A stretch of 64,000 nucleotides of DNA, taken from assembly GCA_964036275.1 (NCBI GenBank), contig OZ038434.1, positions 17,101,879 through 17,165,878 on the forward strand, read 5' to 3'. This stretch comes from Litoditis marina (lineage: Eukaryota > Nematoda > Chromadorea > Rhabditida > Rhabditidae). The notes beneath the pieces are model-generated. The model was not told the DNA's origin. It searched no databases and was given only the letters and a program-made list of their open reading frames with translations. Shown here in pieces: positions 1 through 12,356 of this stretch; the first letter of the stretch is position 1; each line of letters opens with the position of its first letter. Position numbers and translations under genes: made by a program.

Positions 1-135
1 GGGCGGATAGAACAATATAAAGAAGAGTTGGACTGGATTCGCCCGATGCGCGCAGAAACTTCTTATTGGGAAAATTACGAGAAACCGGATCGGCCCATAT
101 CCATCGACGCATTCGAGGAGAAAAACACATTTTAG
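1..135 (+). CDS. 3' terminal exon of an unrecognised gene (partial)
   Basis: Frame 1 is open from the first base of the window to a TAG at 133-135 and encodes 44 residues. The protein end is rich in charged and aromatic residues (EQYKEELDWIRPM near the start, YWENYEKPDRP in the middle, ending EEKNTF). There is no membrane segment or zinc motif. The beginning lies outside the window, and an intron acceptor could also sit inside this stretch. The composition looks coding, and the sequence after the stop turns AT-rich like a 3' UTR. I do not recognise the family. Confidence 0.5.
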   Translation, partial: GRIEQYKEELDWIRPMRAETSYWENYEKPDRPISIDAFEEKNTF

Positions 136-1070
136 GGACTTCTTCACTTAGTGTGAAGAAATGTTTGGTTGTTGTTAACAAACGCTTGCTTATGTTTATC
201 AAGAGTGTGAGGAAATGTCCGAAATCTTTATGAAGTTCGTCTGAATTCGAAAATTTTGAGTTTTCTATAACGATTTGGCCAGTAGCTGCCCAGAAACCCA
301 TGCAAGGTTTGTGCAGCGAGGTGAGAACCTACAAGGCTGTCAGTTATCAGAGGTGGTACAATCACCAGCTCGTAGCTGTCCCTGTTCATCTACTAGCCTT
401 CGATTGACAGTTTGTACATTGTGAACATTTCTGGGAATCCTAGTCAGGTGGCGAAAATGTACAAACTCTGAGAAACTAGAGACAAGCTCTTATAGATAAC
501 TAGTTGAGTAAGATATAGCCTAGTCGTATGGCATCTGGTGTCGTAAGAGTCCAGTTAGAGTGAGAAAGATGAATAGAGAAGAGAGAGGGGGATGGAGAAG
601 AGAGAATAGAAGAGAGGAAAAGGGGGACGAGTGAGAGAGAGGGAGCAGTATGGTGTACAATGCTATAAACAGAGTGGCAACGAAGTGCCTTCTTATATAA
701 ACAAGAAGGAAATGTTATTCATCGTAAGTGTAGGCAACGTGTCCATCCGAGTGACCTTCGCATCTGTTCGAAAATGTTTACGGTTTAGGCCGCGCGCTGC
801 TGACGAGACGCAACTTTGTGTAATACGCAAAAAAACGGGGTCGACGTGGCCTAAGCGAGATGGGTTACGGTAGGTATCCTGGTCTACGAGAAGATGACAT
901 TCATTTTCTTGGTAGTAAAATTTAGATTTCGCTAGTATCAAGGGTTTGAAGCGGACGTTTGTTAGGAAAAATACATTGGGTTGGGAAATTATTATAAAAC
1001 TACTTTTTCGCACACAATTATAAGTTCTGCACACCTTGAAAATTTTGATTCTGAGCCCTGAGTACGTATT

Positions 1071-1220
1071 CTAGAAGATCCCGCCACTTTCATCCCATCC
1101 TGCGTCTCCTCGAACATACGCTATTTTTCTGCTCTGTCATCCCGTCGGGATGTAAGAGACGAGAAATAGTGAGGCAGAACGAGAGACGCAGGATGGGATG
1201 AAGGTGCCGGGATCTTCTAG
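1071..1220. mobile_element. MITE-like inverted-repeat element (150 bp)
   Basis: The left arm starts CTAGAAGATCCCG and continues into ATCCCATCCTGCGTCTC. The right end (about 1183-1220) is its reverse complement with about two mismatches over 38 bases. The arms enclose about 70 bp of unrelated sequence. No open frame and no clear target-site duplication are seen. Confidence 0.65.
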
Positions 1221-1650
1221 CATACCGTTTCAGATGAGATGTACTAGTTTTGAACATATTTTTGGCTTGTGAAGTGTTGGAGCTAGAAAGTTTACAAATT
1301 AGTTTGCTCAATCTCGAGAGTTTCCAGTTACAATTCTCATAATTCATAAAATGTGTTATTGGTACAACACGGTCACCGATAATCAGTCTACTACTGCTCT
1401 GTTACTCGTAGTATAGTTTACTCAAGGTGAAGTGAGTATAGAACCCATATACTGCTGAACGTATTGTGATTTTAGTAATACTCTATATACTTAATCGCTC
1501 TAATCGGTTGTGGTGAAATGGAAATACTCAAGGAAAGAGATATAGATATATGAAACGATATAAACAGAGAGAGACAGCTGGAGATATAGAGAGTTAGAGG
1601 GAGAGTGGGAGAGAGACAGAGAGCAGAGAGAGAGGGATAGGTAGAGAAAG

Positions 1651-1681
<31 letters not shown>

Positions 1682-3149
1682 AGCACTAGAAGGGCTTGAA
1701 GGAAACGTACAAGTGACCAAGTGGCTTCCTTCTATAAAAGAATAGTTGGAGGCGGCCTCGCAATGGAAGTCTCTCGCGCTGAGTTGGAAGCGAGAGATAA
1801 ACAGAAGCAGAGGGTGGCAGACGGTCAGAGAGTATCAGAGAACACTTTCTTCACCCTCTTTGGTATCTGAGAAAAGACATTTTCCACAAGGGCAGCGAAT
1901 TGATCCGTGAAACTGTGTGTATGGTACGTGGATTAAGTAGCCGTGTTTTGCGTGAGAAAGAGGCGTGGTAACGAAAAGGGTCAGTGGAACGGGCGGCCGC
2001 AGAAAACAGTGGAAGTAGTGTAATAAACGACCTCGGGTCAACTCATCGATTGGATTTTAGGGGATAAGGGGGGATAGATGGGGTAAGATATGGGCAACGG
2101 GCTAGCCCAACGGGATGGCGGCGGTATTTCAGGCTTACCGGTTATTTCATGAATAGCCTTCTCAGTCCACAGGGGTATCTTAGAGACCTACAGTACCCAG
2201 AGGTACTTTGACATAGAATTACTATCCCAAACTCTGAACCAAGATTTCAAAGTTTTTGAATGTGGCATTGTTTTTTGTTTCACAATGACAACATCGCCCT
2301 TGGTTACCACATTACACATGTTGTCAGAACGGTAAGAATTGAAATATGAACATCCTCGAAGAGTTAAGCACTTAACGCAATCGAAGTGCACACGCTATTA
2401 CTGTAGAAGTCCGTGAGCAGAGTGAACGTCCTCATCTTATGTGAGAAGAGTATTTGAAATTCGACAGCTTGTTGCTTGTTACGCGAAAGTACAACAGGGC
2501 ACATATATGGTACATTCTCATTCAAGATATAAACACGTCAAGATTGTTTTCTTTTCGAAGGTGGCTTACTTGAAGACTTTGTGGAAACTTTTTTCTTGAG
2601 GTATTCGTTGCTGATTTTCTTGTATTCCAACTCAATTTATAACTGGGTTAGTTGAACGACTGCTTGCTGTGAAAAATTGATTGTATTCGTGTTTTCGCCG
2701 ATTGATTCTTTGTGAAAAACGGGAAAAAACGTTGATGAAACAAGTAGGACAGAAAATGAAGTGAAAGTCGTTGATATAATTGAATTTATCACCTCAAGGG
2801 AACAAAAACAATCTGTTCATCATTTTCGCTCAACTTCTCAATTTCGTGCATATTTTCAAATGTTAAACTCAAAAGATCTTGATGAACAATAAGAAAGGTA
2901 TACATTTTATTCAACAATAGATCTTTTTCTGAGTATGCAAAATTTCAACGTGAAATGCTTGAGTCTGGAAAGAACTTAGGTACAAATCACAAAATATGTG
3001 TGAAGTTATACTAATACAAAAAGAATAGAACAAATGTTGTAATTATTCAGTAATAATAGAGCATTTCAATCTTGATTCTTCTATGCAACAATATACCCAT
3101 GATGAAGCCGGCTACCTGAAATACAGCTATTTATTTCGGTTTGGTGTCC

Positions 3150-3222
3150 ATGGTCAGATGGCGCAGTGGTAAAGTGATAGCTATCACCTGGCCACTCGAT
3201 GGTTCGATTCCGCGGGGCTGTG
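3150..3222 (+). repeat. tRNA-derived SINE head or tRNA pseudogene
   Basis: A Pol III A box (TGGCGCAGTGG) is followed at the right distance by a B box (GGTTCGATTCC). The stems between them do not form a clean cloverleaf, so this is more likely a tRNA-derived SINE fragment than a gene. A related A/B-box pair occurs at about 8668-8740. Confidence 0.5.
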
Positions 3223-4345
3223 AATGATGATATCTTGTTAGGGACATCTGCACATTGTGATGATTTAACGAATTTATCGCTGACACAGCTTATTTGACAT
3301 TTAAATTTTATTGAACTAAATAGAGAATTTCGTTTGAAAGTGAGATTTGCTGTAGATATGCGCATGTTTGTAAGTGTTCTTACAAGTTTAATGTGTGAAG
3401 AAATTAAAAACATCTCATCCGAACAACACAAAACTTAGATTAACTTTACATTTTCTTAATATGAAAAACAATACTCGTCATACTTCCCAGAACATTGCAA
3501 TCGGTCACCCTTCGAACCTTCGACCCACCTCTAATCCGAATAAAACAATGAGAATACCGAAAATAGCCGAGAAATGAAGACGATTTTGATAGAACAATGT
3601 ATGGATACAGCCCTGAAATACAGATGTAGACTACTTGGGTGATGAACAGATTTTGAGAACTTGATCTACGAAAACAGCGATGTCCCCCAGCTTCCCTTGA
3701 AACGCACTGAGATCCAACTACAGACACGGCAGATCAAAGTCAATGGCCAGATCTACCTGAAGCCATTCCTATTGTGTCTGACATAATATTTGCCATTTTA
3801 CCAAATGGCAAAATTGGGACAATAAGCAAAAAAATTAGTAGTCCAGGTTCACTAACCGATGAATCAAGCAGTATCAAATTGGACTGTATCGCACAATTGC
3901 ATCACTAGAACTTTCTCGAAGACATACAGGAGAAAGTGAGGTATACCGTACTTTTTAGACATGTGTGCGTCTATAGTTTCAGTTGCGGTTTCGCACATTT
4001 GCCGAGTTCCACAGTAAGCTTGTGAAGTTTTGGGAAAAGGTTTTTTTAGCCATTTCCTACTTCAAAAACAAGTGACGTTTGTTTATGCGGCTTTGACTTT
4101 GAACTCATGTTTTGTTGTAGTATGCAATCGAATATGTTTTGCCGAAGGCCATGAGGAACAACAAGGGCTATGTACCAATCACGTGAAATGTAAATACACG
4201 TTAATAAATGAATTATTTACATAATTTTGTCATAAATTCTGATGTCACACATGTTTTAGACCATGTCTCTGAGTGTGCAAAACCCGTGTCTGTTCTGCAT
4301 ACCATGCAGTTTTGAGCAAACTCACCTTTTTTCCGACAATATGAA

Positions 4346-7300
4346 CTAGAATAGGTCATCGTCGGTGGTAATGGAGTCACAAAGCCAGAAGCCAACAATT
4401 ATACCAAACACCTGAAGCAGCACATGCTTACGTAGAACAACACAATGCATCTTTAAATGTGAAACTCCGTAGAGACCAAGCTTTTCAGTATGACAACACG
4501 TGGTTTTCGCGAAAAATTAGTCATAATTTTTTATGCTTTATCCTCTGCATATTATGTGAAAACGTCGAAAAGTGGAGGATTGCGTTTCAAGAGGTCAAAA
4601 TAAGGAATATCCCGACGGTCAGGTCTCAACCTTATCTCCTCAAACAAACGCTCCTCTTTCGCGGCTTTCATCCCGTCGTGTTACTCACGAGACGGTGCAA
4701 AAATTTAGAGACTCAAACTGGGATCAAGGTGCCGTGCCATTCCAACCTATGCACGATGTTTTACACATCATTCGTACCATGACTAATACTAAAACTTTAC
4801 TCCAAAATTGAAATGGAAAGAATATAACCTGAATCAAAGCAATCAATACAACGGTCCATGCGACAATCTTGAAATGAGAAGTGAGTTCGTGGAAAGATTC
4901 GGCTATCCTCTCGTAACAGCCCTGAACAACATTCGGAACATACAAAGCTAGAATAGACAAAACGTGCGAGCGACATGCCACGTTTCTTTTGTTGCAAACA
5001 GCGGGCTGCAGAGTCGATGAATTAATCATATTTCTTTTTGCTTCTTAATCTCAACCTAGCCGTTGGTTGTAATCAATAATCGTCCTATCATGAATAGCAC
5101 AATGACAACTAATGTTTCACAACCGGCCTATCATAGAATCATGCTGCCAAGGCAAGCCACAATGCAATCAGCCGGTTTCCGCAACCTTGATGGTTCCATG
5201 CCGTGTAATGGTTTTGTTTTTGTTTCACATCAGTTGGTTTGTTTTCAGTTTGCAAGCCAGTTCGATTGCACTACAATATTGTTTTCTGACGATGTGCTCT
5301 CATTGTTATCAGTATAATAATTATTACTGAACCCACATCTCCATATCTGGATATGACGGGGCAATGTCTGAGCAGTCTGCCGTGTTGGTCGGGCGGGCAA
5401 CAGGCTGGCGGGAACGGGTGGCGGGCCTTCGTCAGGAAGTACCAGCCGGACTCGTTGAACTCCCCCACCTTCGAGTCCACGCCACAACACGACTTCTGAA
5501 CAGGTGGTTCTCTAGGTAAAAATTTATAGTTCTGTTTAACGTGTAATTCACGTCTAGAAGTATTGACTTATTGTATGTACTTCTACTACATTCAAGTCAC
5601 ATAGTCCAAATTGTATGCATTACTCGCTGTTTTATTAGTTTTTTTAGACATCAATTCATAAGTTCGTCGCTAATTCGATTGTTATACAGAGTATTGATAA
5701 ACTCATTATTATTATTAAATACAGTCGAGTACCTACATTAATTAGGTAAAGAGTGTGCTATGCAAACCTAATGATCCTGAAAGAATAGGTAAAGCTTGAT
5801 TCTCTGATGATTTCTGACGATTGTTTCTGGTTTTCACTGTTCTAATGTGGCAATCGTCAACTTACTTCCTGCATTAGTTTGTCCCAGGCCGACTTGACCA
5901 GCATCCCGTCCTCAATCTTTTTCGTCACCACATCCGTACCGTTGTACATCCGGAGGGAAGCACGCAGAATCTCACGGAAATCGTTTTCAAACTGAGATAT
6001 GAATAGTGAATACTTTGGTGGTTACGCATAGCACAAAACTTTAGCGTTTCATTTTGTTGTTCAGAAAGTAATTTTGGAGTATTTATTGAAATAAACTTCG
6101 TATACTTGAGTTTCAAGTTTGGAGCTGGCTGCGAAGCTGTTTATTCTCTGGTGAAACCAGGTTTCATCAATTGTTATGAAGTGAAGTAACAGAACATTCG
6201 ATGCAACGCACCAAACTACACTTCAAACTACGGCTGCTGCTACCAATGAGTTGCTCCCCAACGAAACCTTTCAGGATCTTTCAGGATCTTTCAGAACGTG
6301 TAGGAAATGATCAACTAAGCAGCCTCGAGCCCTATACAGGCGTCGACCAGTTTTAAGTTGTAGTCTCATCCTTCATCATATCGAACTACAAACACATAAA
6401 CGCTCACCATATTGCTGTGCATGGCAGCGTAGATGGCTGCGGCTATCTCGGTTGCCAGAATGATCATGAGACACGTGGCATACTGTAAGTATAGTTCTTA
6501 TCATTCCGATGTGGATTTTACGTAATACAGGATTATCTTAACGTCTTCCCTCAGGTTCTCCTGTTTTTTTTCTAACAATATAGAAGGCCTAAAAGTGCCG
6601 TGAGACGGCCGAATAAAGCCTTTCAGCACTACAGGTTAGTTTATTTTGTCTTCCGCGCAGGTTCTGTATCTCAGCTGCGTTCATACAGTTCAAAGTTGCA
6701 GAGGAATGTTAAAGGTTAATGTATGTGACAGGCGTGTTGATTGAAGTTTGGCAGCGCCAGGCTGAAGTAGCGTATACTCGATACCCATATAAGTCAAGCT
6801 GTTACGTTATTACGTAGTTTGCAGTCTTTGTTGGTGAAATTAGAGAAAAAAAGGTTATTATTATAATTAATACTGATCATAACAAAGCGACTAACACAGC
6901 AGAGCAGAGGTCTCCACTCTTTAGCGGCGCCGCAGCATCCCATGAAAGCTACGAATATGACCGTCAGTCCTCCACCCACCAACAGATATCCTATTTGGCG
7001 AACCGCCGTGGGTTTTGTGGCCTGAAACACATTTCACTATACTGTTAGTCAATTGCACAGTCAGGGGAAACATGTTGAGCACAGCAGAAGTCAGACACAT
7101 GCAATTACAAAGTGCACGATGACTCATTAAAATGATAATTTTACGTGACTATTCAATTCACTTCTAGTATGACACACAAAGACGTGAGACGTGATCAAAA
7201 AACTTGTGACTATGCCATGATGTTTCGTTAAGTTTTGTTCGAGATCTGATCGAGGCAATGTGAACAACCTGTAAACTAACTAGTAAAATCTACCCGTAAC

Positions 7301-8931
7301 GGATCTTTTCACCCCCCCCCCCTTTCATTTGCCCTTGTACTACAGAATCTGTGACCGTGTTTTTCACAATTGATCTGTTCAGACACCGGGAGTCACCAGT
7401 AAATTTACGTGTTAAATCTACCGTATTGTTACCAAACATAATTTCAAATACCCTCTCCTTTTTCTCTGATCCATTTCGACCTATTTCGAGGCGAAAGTTG
7501 TGTGTCATTCCACATCTGTGCTGTCAATGCTGTTTTTCCTCCGATTATTACACTAACACGACGAGAGATACATCACGTAACAAAACTATGATGGCCCTGT
7601 TTATAACTATGCAATAGGACACAGCTGTTGAGAAACAGGGTAGAACGGTTATCTCTTTGGAACCACATTGCCTATACTGTTAGTCAATTGCACAGTCACT
7701 TGAAACACGGTAAACACAGCGGAATTCAGAAACGTGCCATGACGAAGTGCATGATTCCTCATTAGAATGCTAACTTTACGTGACTATTCAATTTACTTCT
7801 AGTATACTTGGGCTGCGAAAAACTGAACGTGTGAAACACATTTGAATTTTTAATGAGAAAGTGTCCTATTTTTGTTTCTCCACGTTTAGCTAGAGTAGTA
7901 TTATGAAATCGCCAACAAGAAAACCGACCTTTAGACATTACAAACGAAGGTATACAAATTTGACTCGATATTTGGGATCTAACTACTCTCCAAACTAGAA
8001 ATTTTGGGTCAAACCCAGCTCAGACCTCGATTTTTCTCAATTAGAACAACCACTCTAGTTGAAATGATGTCGACGGGAGTGTAACCAACCAGGTCTCTGA
8101 GTCCGGCGTCCTCATCATATCCCCCGACCTGAGCAGTGGCGAAGGCCAGGTTGTCTATCGCATACTTGTCCACCATCAGCCATGTCCCTATGCCCACACA
8201 CACCAGACCACATATCTGAAACAGTAGAGTAGAGTTAGTCTAAAGATATGTCTTTGTACTATGTAGTTCAATCTGGCTGCATTCATTTGAAAGCGCTGAC
8301 GAGAATCTGGCGAGATCTCACGGGCAGTACCTGCCGGTGCCCGTGAGGTAGTTCGTCCGTCACGCTCCTAGGCGACTGCGCCTCAAAAACGAAGTTGACG
8401 AATCTACGCTAATGAATTGTGATTGAATGATCCACAAAATATCGATAAATTAGTTTTTGTAGCGCATTTGCATTGGACCAACGGAATTAACCGTGGAGCG
8501 CGAAGCACGAGATTTGGTTCCTGTCAGACTTTTAAGCGAAAGATGTGCATCGAATCTTGCCACTATAGTCCTTGTCAACGGGAAGGCGGGAGGGTACTGT
8601 ATATCTCACTTTCCGCTGTGTAGGGACACGTGTCTCCCATTCCAGAGACTGCCCGTTATGTGCCCTAACAGCGCAGTGGTTTGGCGCCCTGACTACGAAA
8701 TTTTGCTGGCAGGTTCGATTCTGGCGAGAGACAGAAACTTATAAATTTGGCACTCACTATACGAAAAGCAGTTTCGGCCTCTTGTTTGACTAGTACATGA
8801 TGAACTAAACACTATCTAGTAGCTTACTAAACTATAAAACAGTTCTCCTCTTGACACTCATTCGCATGTTCTAACTTTTCTTCATCTCCCTCCCCTTCCC
8901 CACACCTCTTTCTTTATTTCTCCATTTTTCC

Positions 8932-8972
<41 letters not shown>

Positions 8973-9528
8973 ATCTCTCTCTCTCCTTCTCTTCCTACCC
9001 TAGTTCTTCGTTCTCTACTGAACCCCCCCCCCCCCCCCCCCTATTTATCCTATTTGGAATCCCGTTACCCAATAATTGACAACCGCCGCATCTCGCCTTT
9101 CAGTGTACTAATAATTGTGACTTTACTGAATTTCAATCTATGATCTACTAAAGTTGTCATTTGACCTCCAACACTCGAAGTTACTTTTTTGGAAATCTAG
9201 GTTCACGGTGAAGGTTCCTTCTGAGTGGAGATCCAAACTCGAATACGGGGTTTCAAGCTGAAATCAATGAAAACCTGACCGAAAACAGACTTGATTGCAG
9301 ACTTCTATTGCATGTTTAATTCATTTTCAACGGTCAGTAGGTAACCCGCCGGTCGTATCTTTTTTCATTCCTCGGTTTGGTTTGGAGGTTGGTAATCGAT
9401 CACAATTATGTAAAGTTGTGATAAGAAGAGTATAACTTGAACTTTGTCGAAAAACCACCCACCAGAAAGACGAGGTTGAACACAAAAAGAGAGAACTTGA
9501 GTGCCCGGGCAGTGCAGCTGAGAGGCAT
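4346..9528 (-). CDS. Tetraspanin, 8 coding exons, 293 aa
   Basis: Four-pass membrane protein that organises other membrane proteins into microdomains (family knowledge). Coding exons in transcript order are 9528-9463, 8215-8054, 7021-6896, 6482-6408, 5991-5866, 5495-5328, 4921-4829 and 4411-4346; every intron is phase 0. TM1 begins ALKFSLFVFNLVFL at about residue 8. TM2 carries GCCGAAKEW, the conserved tetraspanin turn, at about 106-114. TM3 contains ILATEIAAAIY. The large loop (about 144-258) has the diagnostic CCG at 188-190 and six cysteines in all, arranged CCG, CC, C and GC, with possible N-glycosylation sites at N160 and N199. TM4 spans the last two exons, and the tail ends TTDDDLF. The donor of exon 2 (AGA/GTGGTT) is non-consensus, so the small-loop boundary may shift by a codon. 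Which tetraspanin subgroup this is cannot be decided from the sequence alone. Confidence 0.94.
7036..7806. repeat. Diverged direct duplication in tetraspanin intron 2
   Basis: The segment at about 7036-7172 (starting TATACTGTTAGTCAATTGCA) recurs at about 7674-7806 with the same start and with TTTACGTGACTATTCAATT near the end of both. Between the copies lie an 11-base C run (7312-7322) and unremarkable AT-rich DNA. Confidence 0.75.
8660..8745 (+). repeat. tRNA-derived SINE fragment
   Basis: Reads AGCGCAGTGGTTTGGCGCCC, then a CTGACTACGAA stretch, then GGTTCGATTCTGG, which is a Pol III A box and B box arrangement typical of tRNA-derived SINE heads. No cloverleaf is complete. It lies in tetraspanin intron 1. 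Confidence 0.55.
8932..9041. repeat. CT microsatellite followed by a 19-base C run
   Basis: (CT)n with small interruptions covers about 8932-8994. An uninterrupted run of 19 C follows at 9023-9041. Both are inside tetraspanin intron 1. Confidence 0.9.
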
Positions 9529-12356
9529 TTTCCACAATGATTGACTGCTACCTCATTGGGGGGAAGACTGAAAACAACCACATACATTCCCCGGGGCTAG
9601 ACTTGGTACCTAATTTATATGTTTATAAACATTGAAAAAGTGTGGCACTGGCCTATCAGAACAAAATCTAATCAGGAAAAGAAAAAGGGGGAAGAACCTC
9701 AACCTATGTAGGACTGATTATACCAGAGTTATAGTTTGATACCCCTACACTGCATGGATCGCAATTACGGAAAAAAAAGCTCTAAGATCAAACTACAAAC
9801 ACTGCACATTAGAGCAACATGTATAACTTTTTATGACGACACAAACTTTTTCAGGTCACATTTAATGGTCACAAGAACTGTACGAAAATGTGTGTTTTTC
9901 AATCGATTCAGAAGTACCACACTATAAGTAAAATGTATAGTTGTGTGAAACTTTTTTGGTTAGAAGTCGATATTCAAACGTTTTCTCATAGATCGGAGGA
10001 ATTCGTTCCAGAATGGATAGAAACGAGCGGCACGTGATGAGTGACTGGTGATTGAGATAAATTGCAGCTCACTGGGATCGCACATCTGTGGAGTTCAAAC
10101 TAATCTTTTTTCAGAGTTTCGCGCCGCCACATTGTAGAAGACTGTGAAAACTACGTTTTTCATGCTGTAAATACTAATAATCATCATAAACTAATCAGAA
10201 TTAATAATGACAAGATCAGGATGAAGATCGTTGCAATATCTTTTCACATTTTGTTTTTTCTATCAGAGTTTAGAGTTCAGGTGGTAAGGAAAACACTATG
10301 AAAACGTTGCAGTGAATTTTATAGAAATACCTAGAAATACCGTTTGATCTGCCAATTTGGAAGGTGTAGAAACACTAATACACGTTGTATTCTACTCTAA
10401 CATCAAAATTCAAGAAGGGAGCCTGATTTCGACTTTCAGTAAAAAGTTTCTAGTTCTGCCACTGGCAGAATGTTTTTTTATGATCATGAAGTATGCTCAG
10501 CTGCACTAATTTGGCTAGATTTTCCCTGAATCTGTTCAACTTGAAGCGTAACAAGTTTTGAGAAACGCATAGCCCTTTCTTTGGGTAAAGGGAACAGTGT
10601 GAATTATTTAGAGTGTTCAGTCGAACTATATTCGTAAACAACGTTTTCACCAAAAGAGATGGTAGGGCCGGTGTCATAACACCGAAAACTAAATGAAAGA
10701 AAATGAAAAAAGGACATTTACAATCCAAATGTTAGCTTAACGTTTTTTGGAACTATTCCAAGTGTGAGTGGAGAATAGCCCAAACAACAGGACGGAAACA
10801 GTGTAATATTATTTGGAAGGTAGTATTGCGAGTAGGTGAGGAGGGGGAGGGTAGCGGCTGTTAGATAGAGAGAGAGAGGGAGGGAGAGAGAGGGAGGAGA
10901 GAGAGTGATAGAGAAGAGAGAGGGAGAGGGAGGAGAGAGAGTGAGAGAGAAGAGAGAGGAAGAGAGAAGACGAAGAGGTTAACGAGTATTGGAGCAGAGA
11001 GCAGAGATAGCAACAGAATAATGAAAGTACTGGAACAAGGAAATTGACACCAAACTACAAATCGAACAGAGAGGGAGATAGAGAGAAAGATAGAGAGAGA
11101 GAAGGAGAGAAAGAGAGATAACCGTTATAGCCAGATTGTCAACCGCCACCCGGGTCTCTCTCTAACTGGGGGCGTGGGTGAAAAACCGAATTAGTCTGGC
11201 AGTGCTTCCGGAAGGCAAATGAGCCCGCATTGTCGTACATGCTCATGCAACAAACACACGCGAATCTGTCCGAAACGGCTGCAACGAGTATTTTGTAGTT
11301 TGATCAGAAAACACACGCACGGCGTTCAAAATTCCAAAAAGAGCGGCACGGAACAAAGGGGTACTACCGAATCTTAGTTGTAGTCTCATCTAACAAACAC
11401 ACAGAGGACGATCAATCTACAACAGTGGGAACTACATGGGTAACCAAATATGCATTGTAGTTTAAACAAATCAAAACTGCCATCAAATTACAAACACAAT
11501 AGAAGACAATGAGCGTGTGTGTCTACCTTGGTTGGAGCCACCCCCAAATAACTGCCTTTTCCCATTAAATGCGTCACCGGAAACCTGACACTGACAAATT
11601 CCCTGTTCCGATTCGTATACTTCGCTGAAAAAAAAACTAAGCTCAGTCGTTCGAGAAATTAAATGTACTAAATTCACTAAGTTATAACTGGCCAATGAGT
11701 ATTCTGTAACTTGTAGTTTTCATTAATAATATGACTTTTCAAGAGAGCGCTATAACTCAGTTTCTCCTTAAAAGGTTAAATTTTCGAACACACAACAAAC
11801 ACCTAACTTTATTTTCCATAATAACTCTATCAACACGTTTTTCGTAAAACTTTATTGACCGGTAGTTAGTTGACAACACATGATGATCGAATCATTTCGT
11901 AGCCCTATTCTAAACAGGAAAGTATCCAATATTAGTACAATCCCCGAAAACTTTGTCACACGCCAATACCAAGTTAGTCATTGTAGGAAGAGAATAGCCA
12001 GAGGGGAACTGATTCTCGAAACAGTAAAACCTTGTTTCAATCGGAATTTTGGAATAACCATGCCTCTTCTATGTACATTTTAGCAGGTTATATACGCTCA
12101 CAGTGCAAGAAATCTCAAAATATATAATGATGATATGTGAAATTCAGTGAACGAGTACAAACCAAACCGGATTTTGCAAAAGAATAACTTTCAGTAAACG
12201 TAAGAAAAAACCAAAAAAATTGAAATATCGTTTAAACGAATGACAATTCTACGAGTAACCTCGGTCTTTGGTAAATACCCGTTGGTGAGAACGGTTGGTT
12301 TATCAAAAAAGGAGGTTAGACAAAGAATTGGCCTTAAATGAACTGTAAAGTTCTTT
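9529..12356. other. Region between the tetraspanin start and the TMBIM4 end
   Basis: No gene recognised. The tetraspanin promoter and 5' UTR should lie at the left end, but I see no clear TATA box. GA-rich microsatellites occupy about 10865-10972 and 11068-11118. The remainder is AT-rich with short frames that show no recognisable domain. Confidence 0.55.

Larger units (their letters stand above)
136..4345. other. Intergenic region without a recognisable gene
   Basis: I see no gene here. The stretch holds two GA-rich microsatellites (about 560-645 and 1566-1685), an inverted-repeat element at 1071-1220 and a tRNA-like SINE head at about 3150-3222. The short reading frames of 60-116 codons show no recognisable domain. 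Confidence 0.6.

Noticed and set aside
1472..1720. 82-codon serine/leucine-rich frame on the - strand
   Set aside because: It is the translation of a GA/CT microsatellite.
3150..3222. Functional tRNA gene at 3150-3222
   Set aside because: A and B boxes are present, but the acceptor and anticodon stems do not pair, so SINE or pseudogene is preferred.
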